Shown one piece after another: positions 5,625-8,641 of a stretch of 8,641 nucleotides of DNA (within the stretch, counting starts at the first letter, position 1; each line of letters opens with the position of its first letter). The notes beneath the pieces are model-generated. The model was given only the letters and a program-made list of their open reading frames with translations. It did no database searches and was not told the DNA's origin. The stretch is from an uncultured Clostridia bacterium (GTDB lineage Bacteria > Bacillota_A > Clostridia > Oscillospirales > Oscillospiraceae): contig CAMVGI010000041.1 of the NCBI GenBank assembly GCA_947166955.1, positions 1 through 8,641 on the forward strand, written 5' to 3'. The position numbers and the translations under genes are program-made.

Positions 5625-6776
5625 TCAGAACGAAAGTTTCTCCATGCGGTCGAAGGCTTCCCTGAGCTGGGATTCGTCCACCGTGCAGGCGATGCGGAAG
5701 TGGCCCTCGCCGGTCGAGCCGAACACGCTGCCGGTGCTCACGAGGATGTGCGCGCGCTCCAAAAGCGCGTCGCAGAACTGGTTGGAGGTAAGCCCCGTCT
5801 TCTTGGCGTCGGGGAAGAGGTAGAACGTGCCCTTGGGGCGGCACAATCCGAGATAGGGGATGGCTTCGATGCGGTCCGCGGCGTAGAAGACGCGGCGGCG
5901 GTACTGCCCGACGTATTCGCGGCGGATGCTCTCGCGCACGGAGAGCGCGGCGATCGCGGCGCGCTGCGAGACGGACGGCGCGGAGTAGATGAGGCAGCCG
6001 TTGACGCGGTTGACGGTGCGCACGATCTCGGGGTCGGCGATGATCGCGCCGACGCGCCAGCCGGTCATGAGAAAGTTTTTGGAAAAGCTGTTGAGCGTGA
6101 CCGTGCGCTCCTTCGCGCCGGGCAGCGTGCGGATGGGAACGAACGAGCCCTCGTAGAGATAGGTCGTGTAGATCTCGGTGGTCGCCGTATCATTAAAAAA
6201 TTCCTGCGCGATGCGGACGAGAAGCTCCATGTCGGAGCGCTCGTACGCCATGCCGGTGGGGTTGACGGGGTTGTTGAACACGAGCAGCTTGGTGCGCGGC
6301 GTGATCGCGGCGCGCAGGCGCTCTTCGCGGATGGCGTAGTTTTCCTCCGCGTAGGTCGGCACCTCCACGCACACGCCGCCGGCAAGCTCGATCTGCTGGC
6401 GGTAGAGCGTGAAGTAGGGGGAGAACACGATCGCCTCGTCGCCCGGGTCAAGCGTCGCGAGCATGACAAGCGCCATGCCGAGGCAGCTGGACGCGGTGAC
6501 GATCACCTCGTCGTCCGACACCTCCTGCGAGAAGTCCTCCTTCCACGCGCGGCGGATGGCGCCGATCAGCTCCGCGTCGCCGCGGGGGTCGCCGTAGTGC
6601 GTGTACCCCGCGCGGGCGTCGCGAAACGCGGCGTCGATGATGCGCTCGTCGGTGGTGAAGTCCGTGTCGCCGATGCTCAGGTCGATCACGTCGTCATAGC
6701 GGCGCAGCGCCTCCGTGTTCAGCGACAGGGTGCCCGCCGCGCTTTGGTAGCGCTTGGCGATAAATGTGTTCCGCAT
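5625..6776 (-). CDS. PLP-dependent class I/II aminotransferase, corrupted by adapter sequence
   Basis: As assembled this is a 383-residue fold-type I aminotransferase. NNPVNPTG (168-175) binds cofactor and substrate, SFSKNFLMTGWRVG (from 230) carries the Schiff-base Lys233, and HFRIACT (359-365) carries Arg361, which normally binds the substrate carboxylate. It should exchange an amino group between an amino acid and a 2-oxoacid; the substrate cannot be told. ATG 6776 was chosen because GGGAGGAG lies 8 bases upstream; the longer form (6818) would start inside the promoter. The segment FFNDTATTEIYT (193-204) is not native. Family members have hydrophobic residues and then DE[IV]Y here, and the Asp that contacts the PLP ring nitrogen is replaced by Thr200. 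The reading frame and length are kept. It has its own promoter and follows the AraC gene by 81 bases. The real gene is probably intact and functional. Confidence 0.9.
   Translation of the reverse strand: MRNTFIAKRYQSAAGTLSLNTEALRRYDDVIDLSIGDTDFTTDERIIDAAFRDARAGYTHYGDPRGDAELIGAIRRAWKEDFSQEVSDDEVIVTASSCLGMALVMLATLDPGDEAIVFSPYFTLYRQQIELAGGVCVEVPTYAEENYAIREERLRAAITPRTKLLVFNNPVNPTGMAYERSDMELLVRIAQEFFNDTATTEIYTTYLYEGSFVPIRTLPGAKERTVTLNSFSKNFLMTGWRVGAIIADPEIVRTVNRVNGCLIYSAPSVSQRAAIAALSVRESIRREYVGQYRRRVFYAADRIEAIPYLGLCRPKGTFYLFPDAKKTGLTSNQFCDALLERAHILVSTGSVFGSTGEGHFRIACTVDESQLREAFDRMEKLSF
6166..6200 (-). other. Illumina P5 adapter sequence embedded in the assembly (artifact)
   Basis: On the minus strand, 6194 down to 6166 is the full 29-base P5 flow-cell oligo, beginning AATGATACGGCG and ending GAGATCTACAC, with no mismatch. 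It is preceded by a run of T (6195-6200). Translated it gives the well-known contaminant peptide NDTATTEIYT. The last 11 bases (6166-6176) encode the family-conserved EIYT and may be true genomic sequence, so about 6177-6200 is the untrustworthy part. Confidence 0.96.
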
Positions 6777-6796
6777 AAAGCATGCTCCTCCCGACG

Positions 6797-6826
6797 GTTT
6801 GGTTATACGAGGCATCATAACCGAAC
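6797..6826. promoter_or_regulatory. Dyad over the aminotransferase promoter start region (candidate operator)
   Basis: GTTTGGTTAT (6797-6806) and ATAACCGAAC (6817-6826) are inverted repeats, 9 of 10 matching, with centres 20 bp apart. They straddle the -10 element and the predicted transcript start. Only one arm would be transcribed, so this looks like a DNA operator rather than an RNA hairpin. The binding factor is unknown. Confidence 0.5.
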
Positions 6827-6843
6827 GGGGCGGGGTTTGTCAA
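6814..6843 (-). promoter_or_regulatory. Promoter of the aminotransferase gene
   Basis: On the minus strand a consensus TTGACA (6838-6843) and TATGAT (6814-6819) are 18 bases apart, in the 81-base gap after the AraC-family gene. It gives a leader of about 30 bases, so the aminotransferase can be expressed independently of the regulator. Confidence 0.8.
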
Positions 6844-6857
6844 GCGTTGCGCGCTTT

Positions 6858-7754
6858 TTACCGCTCTCCGTCCGGCGCGCCGTCCGCCGGACTGCCGGAC
6901 AGCGCCCTGCTGGTATCCAGCGTGGGGTCGAAGCAGCTGACCTCGGTGGTGAGGGAGCGGATGTGGAGGATATAGTTCGCGGGCAGCTGCTTGGGCGCGT
7001 AGCCCGTGACGGATTTGAACACGCGGTTGAAGTTGCGGATGGTGTTGAAGCCGGTCTCCGCGAGAAGATCGCGCACGGAGAGGTTCGGGTCGGAGCCGAG
7101 CAGGTCGATCGCGCGGCTCACGCGCACGACGTTGAGGTAGCGCGAGAAGGTCATGCCGGAAACGCGCTTGAAAAAGCGGGAGAAGTACGCCTCGGACATG
7201 TTCATGAACGCGGCGGCGTCCTTGAACGAGAGCGTGCTGTAGTGCTGGTCGATCTCGGACAGAAGCTCCTTGTAGCGCATCACGGAGAAGGAATCGTCGC
7301 TGCGCTTTTCCGTCATCTCCTCGCCGCGCAGCACGTCCACCATCAGCTCGGTCGCGATCGCGTTGATCATTTCGGCGTAGAAGCGGGGCTTGGCCTGATA
7401 TTCGCGGTAGATCTGCTGCATCCGCTCCTTGACGTGATAGCGGTCACGGAAAAGCGGCGCCTTGAGTCGGTATTCCGGCAGATCGTGGCCGGCGGGCTTT
7501 TCGAACTGCGCGACCAGAAGCAGGCTGTCCCGATCCCCTACAATATTATGGATGCTTTCGCTGCTGCAAAAGACGCAGTAATCCGGCGTCAGCTCGTAGA
7601 AGTTCCCCTCCAGCATAACGGACGCCCTGCCGGCGAGGCAGGCGATCAGTTCGCTTTCAAAGTGCCAATGCGGGATGTTGTGCAATCCGGAGTACTTTTC
7701 GATCCATATGTGCGATCCCTTGTCAAACGAGCGGTGTTCGTAATTGGCGAGCAT
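6858..7754 (-). CDS. AraC-family transcriptional regulator
   Basis: This 298-residue protein has an N-terminal cupin-type sensor domain (about 5-100, with HWHFE at 29-33 as the usual first-strand motif) and a C-terminal AraC/XylS DNA-binding domain (about 160-265). The first helix-turn-helix is near 175-198 (LSFKDAAAFMNMSEAYFSRF), the second near 224-250, ending in the family signature GFNTIRNFNRVFKSVTGYAPKQ. It should bind DNA as a ligand-responsive activator or repressor; the ligand is unknown. The tail after about 266 is not conserved-looking. The ATG follows GGGAGG at good spacing. It is divergent from the glycerol-1-phosphate dehydrogenase gene and upstream of the aminotransferase on the same strand, so either could be a target. 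GTCAAT motifs in its upstream region are candidate binding sites. Confidence 0.92.
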   Translation of the reverse strand: MLANYEHRSFDKGSHIWIEKYSGLHNIPHWHFESELIACLAGRASVMLEGNFYELTPDYCVFCSSESIHNIVGDRDSLLLVAQFEKPAGHDLPEYRLKAPLFRDRYHVKERMQQIYREYQAKPRFYAEMINAIATELMVDVLRGEEMTEKRSDDSFSVMRYKELLSEIDQHYSTLSFKDAAAFMNMSEAYFSRFFKRVSGMTFSRYLNVVRVSRAIDLLGSDPNLSVRDLLAETGFNTIRNFNRVFKSVTGYAPKQLPANYILHIRSLTTEVSCFDPTLDTSRALSGSPADGAPDGER

Positions 7755-7786
7755 ATCGGCGCCCTCCCGATGATAGTCTGATATGG

Positions 7787-7815
7787 ATTATAGACCGTCA
7801 TTGACCAAAAAACAA
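7787..7815 (-). promoter_or_regulatory. Promoter of the AraC-family regulator gene
   Basis: On the minus strand a consensus TATAAT (7787-7792) is preceded at 17 bases by TTGTTT (7810-7815). The predicted start is near 7780, about 26 bases before the ATG. Confidence 0.65.
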
Positions 7816-7828
7816 GAAAGAGGTCAAT
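7800..7828. promoter_or_regulatory. Inverted repeat flanking the -35 element, candidate regulator-binding site
   Basis: ATTGACC (7800-7806) and GGTCAAT (7822-7828) are perfect 7-base inverted arms with centres 22 bp apart, about two helical turns. One arm lies between the -35 and -10 of the AraC-gene promoter, the other just upstream of the -35. This suits autoregulation. Further direct GTCAAT copies occur at 7869-7874 and 7904-7909, toward the divergent dehydrogenase gene. Confidence 0.5.
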
Positions 7829-7863
7829 AAATGTCCAAAAGCTGACAAGGGAGTTCTTTTCAA

Positions 7864-7893
7864 TTGCCGTCAATAGTGATAAAAGAATAATAA
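7864..7893 (+). promoter_or_regulatory. Possible weak promoter for the glycerol-1-phosphate dehydrogenase gene
   Basis: TTGCCG (7864-7869) is followed after 18 bases by TAATAA (7888-7893), in an AT-rich stretch about 90 bases upstream of the ATG. The match is poor, as might be expected for an activator-dependent promoter. A GTCAAT motif starts at the last base of the -35. Confidence 0.3.
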
Positions 7894-7934
7894 AAAAGAT
7901 GGCGTCAATGGACAAGATGCACAACAAAACCGGC

Positions 7935-7951
7935 GCGTTGCGCCGCAACGC
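7935..7951 (+). other. Short hairpin in the dehydrogenase 5' leader
   Basis: GCGTTGC and GCAACGC pair perfectly around a GCC loop, ending about 15 bases before the GGGAGGGG ribosome binding site. It has no T-run. Its role, if any, is unknown. Confidence 0.4.
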
Positions 7952-7980
7952 CTGCGTGCGCGGCGGGAGGGGAAAAGACG

Positions 7981-8641
7981 ATGGACAATATTGAGCTGCT
8001 CCCGATTGAACGGCTGATTCGTCCGGAAGGCTTTGCCTGCGCCTGCGGAAGACGGCACAAGGCGCACATCCCGTATCTCAGGATCGGCCCCGGCGCCGTG
8101 CGGGAGACCGGCGACGCGCTGCGCGCGCTGAACTGCCGCCGTCCGATGGTCGTGTGCGACGAAAACGGCTACGCCGCCGCCGGCAAGGACGTGTGCGAGG
8201 TGCTGAAAAACGGCGGGATACCGTTTTCCCTGTCGGTTTTGCCGGCCGCGGAGGGGGAAAAGGTCAAACCGTCCGAATACGCCGCGGGCAGCCTGCTTCT
8301 CCGCTTCGACCACGACTGCGACGCGATCCTCGGCGTCGGCAGCGGGGTGGTCAACGATCTGTGCAAGGCGCTCGGACGGACGGCGGGGCGCCCGTGCATG
8401 ATCGCGGCGACCGCTCCCTCCATGGACGGCTACGCGTCCGACGGGGCTTCCGTGGAGATCGGCGGCGTCAAGTACTCGCTCAAGGAGGAGACGCCCGCCG
8501 CCATCCTCTGCGACACCAAAGTGCTCGCGGAGGCGCCGCTGCACATGATCCACGCGGGTCTCGGCGACGTGTTTGCGAAGTATACTGCCCTGTGCGATTG
8601 GAAGGTCTCGCATCTCGTGACCGGCGAGTATTACTGCGACG
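7981..8641 (+). CDS. egsA: sn-glycerol-1-phosphate dehydrogenase, AraM/EgsA type (partial, 3' end missing)
   Basis: The first 220 residues of the protein are present; the gene runs off the right edge. The NAD(P)-binding GVGSGVVNDLCK (118-129), the family signature ATAPSMDGYASDGAS (143-157) and AGLGDVFAKYTALCDW (192-207) are those of the AraM/glycerol-1-phosphate dehydrogenase branch of the iron-alcohol-dehydrogenase/dehydroquinate-synthase superfamily. Asp196 should be one metal ligand; the His ligands lie beyond the window. The enzyme interconverts dihydroxyacetone phosphate and sn-glycerol-1-phosphate with NAD(P)H, the archaeal-type stereoisomer. The ATG follows GGGAGGGG with an 8-base spacer. 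It is divergent from an AraC-family regulator that probably controls it. The N-terminal CACGRRH (20-26) before the first strand is common in this branch. Specificity for another polyol phosphate cannot be excluded. Confidence 0.88.
   Translation, partial: MDNIELLPIERLIRPEGFACACGRRHKAHIPYLRIGPGAVRETGDALRALNCRRPMVVCDENGYAAAGKDVCEVLKNGGIPFSLSVLPAAEGEKVKPSEYAAGSLLLRFDHDCDAILGVGSGVVNDLCKALGRTAGRPCMIAATAPSMDGYASDGASVEIGGVKYSLKEETPAAILCDTKVLAEAPLHMIHAGLGDVFAKYTALCDWKVSHLVTGEYYCD

Noticed and set aside
6130..6210. Novel insertion or active-site variant in the aminotransferase
   Set aside because: The odd residues are an exact translation of the Illumina P5 adapter, so this is a sequencing or assembly artifact rather than biology.
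5421..7781. Plus-strand open frame of 786 codons across the aminotransferase and AraC genes
   Set aside because: It overlaps two well-supported minus-strand genes, a terminator and a promoter, and its composition is that of a GC-rich antisense frame.
7870..8613. Minus-strand open frame of 247 codons opposite the glycerol-1-phosphate dehydrogenase
   Set aside because: The plus strand encodes a clear AraM/EgsA protein with its family motifs and a good ribosome binding site; the minus frame has none.
1..8641. CRISPR array, tRNA or rRNA genes, insertion sequence or phage attachment site
   Set aside because: I saw no regularly spaced direct repeats, cloverleaf-like gene, transposase or integrase frame, or terminal inverted repeats with target duplications.

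Overview
The window reads as a high-GC Clostridia-type Bacillota genome, probably a metagenome-assembled gut or other anaerobic bacterium. The basis is a T-box leader, strong GGAGG-type ribosome binding sites before almost every gene, TTGACA/TATAAT promoters, a TTG start codon, and a ferredoxin-linked 2-oxoacid oxidoreductase operon. Part of an Illumina P5 adapter is embedded in one gene, so the sequence is almost certainly a short-read assembly.

Left block (1-2966, minus strand). A promoter at 2821-2850 drives a T-box riboswitch (about 2543-2814) with a full terminator/antiterminator switch. It is followed by a 764-residue XRE-HTH + cupin + acyl-CoA synthetase fusion (215-2509). After two hairpins comes the start of a small 4Fe-4S ferredoxin (1-71) that resembles the delta subunit of a VOR/KOR-type 2-oxoacid:ferredoxin oxidoreductase; the rest of that operon lies beyond the left edge. 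A T-box turns genes on when a tRNA is uncharged. This ligase/oxidoreductase pair is therefore best read as a biosynthetic route: activate a carboxylic acid to its CoA ester, carboxylate it reductively to a 2-oxoacid, then transaminate. The best specifier reading is ATC (Ile), which would fit 2-methylbutyrate to isoleucine. A P-loop NTPase gene (2967-3674) is transcribed divergently from its own promoter in the same intergenic region.

Middle block (3676-5460, minus strand). This is a polar amino-acid ABC importer made of a lipoprotein binding protein (4444-5373) and a permease (3676-4365). A strong intercistronic hairpin separates them, and no ATPase gene is linked. The promoter carries an ARG-box-like palindrome over its -10 element.

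Right block (5513-8641). A minus-strand pair comprises an AraC-family regulator (6858-7754) and a class I/II PLP aminotransferase (5625-6776). The aminotransferase has its own promoter and a dyad over the start site, and the pair ends at a strong terminator (5513-5550). The P5 adapter overwrites the aminotransferase's PLP-binding Asp region. Divergent from the regulator is the 5' part of an AraM/EgsA-type glycerol-1-phosphate dehydrogenase (7981 to the edge). Their shared intergenic region carries four GTCAAT motifs.

Intergenic stretches longer than 300 bases: only 2510-2966, which is filled by the T-box leader and two divergent promoters. I see no tRNA, rRNA, CRISPR array, insertion sequence or phage gene.
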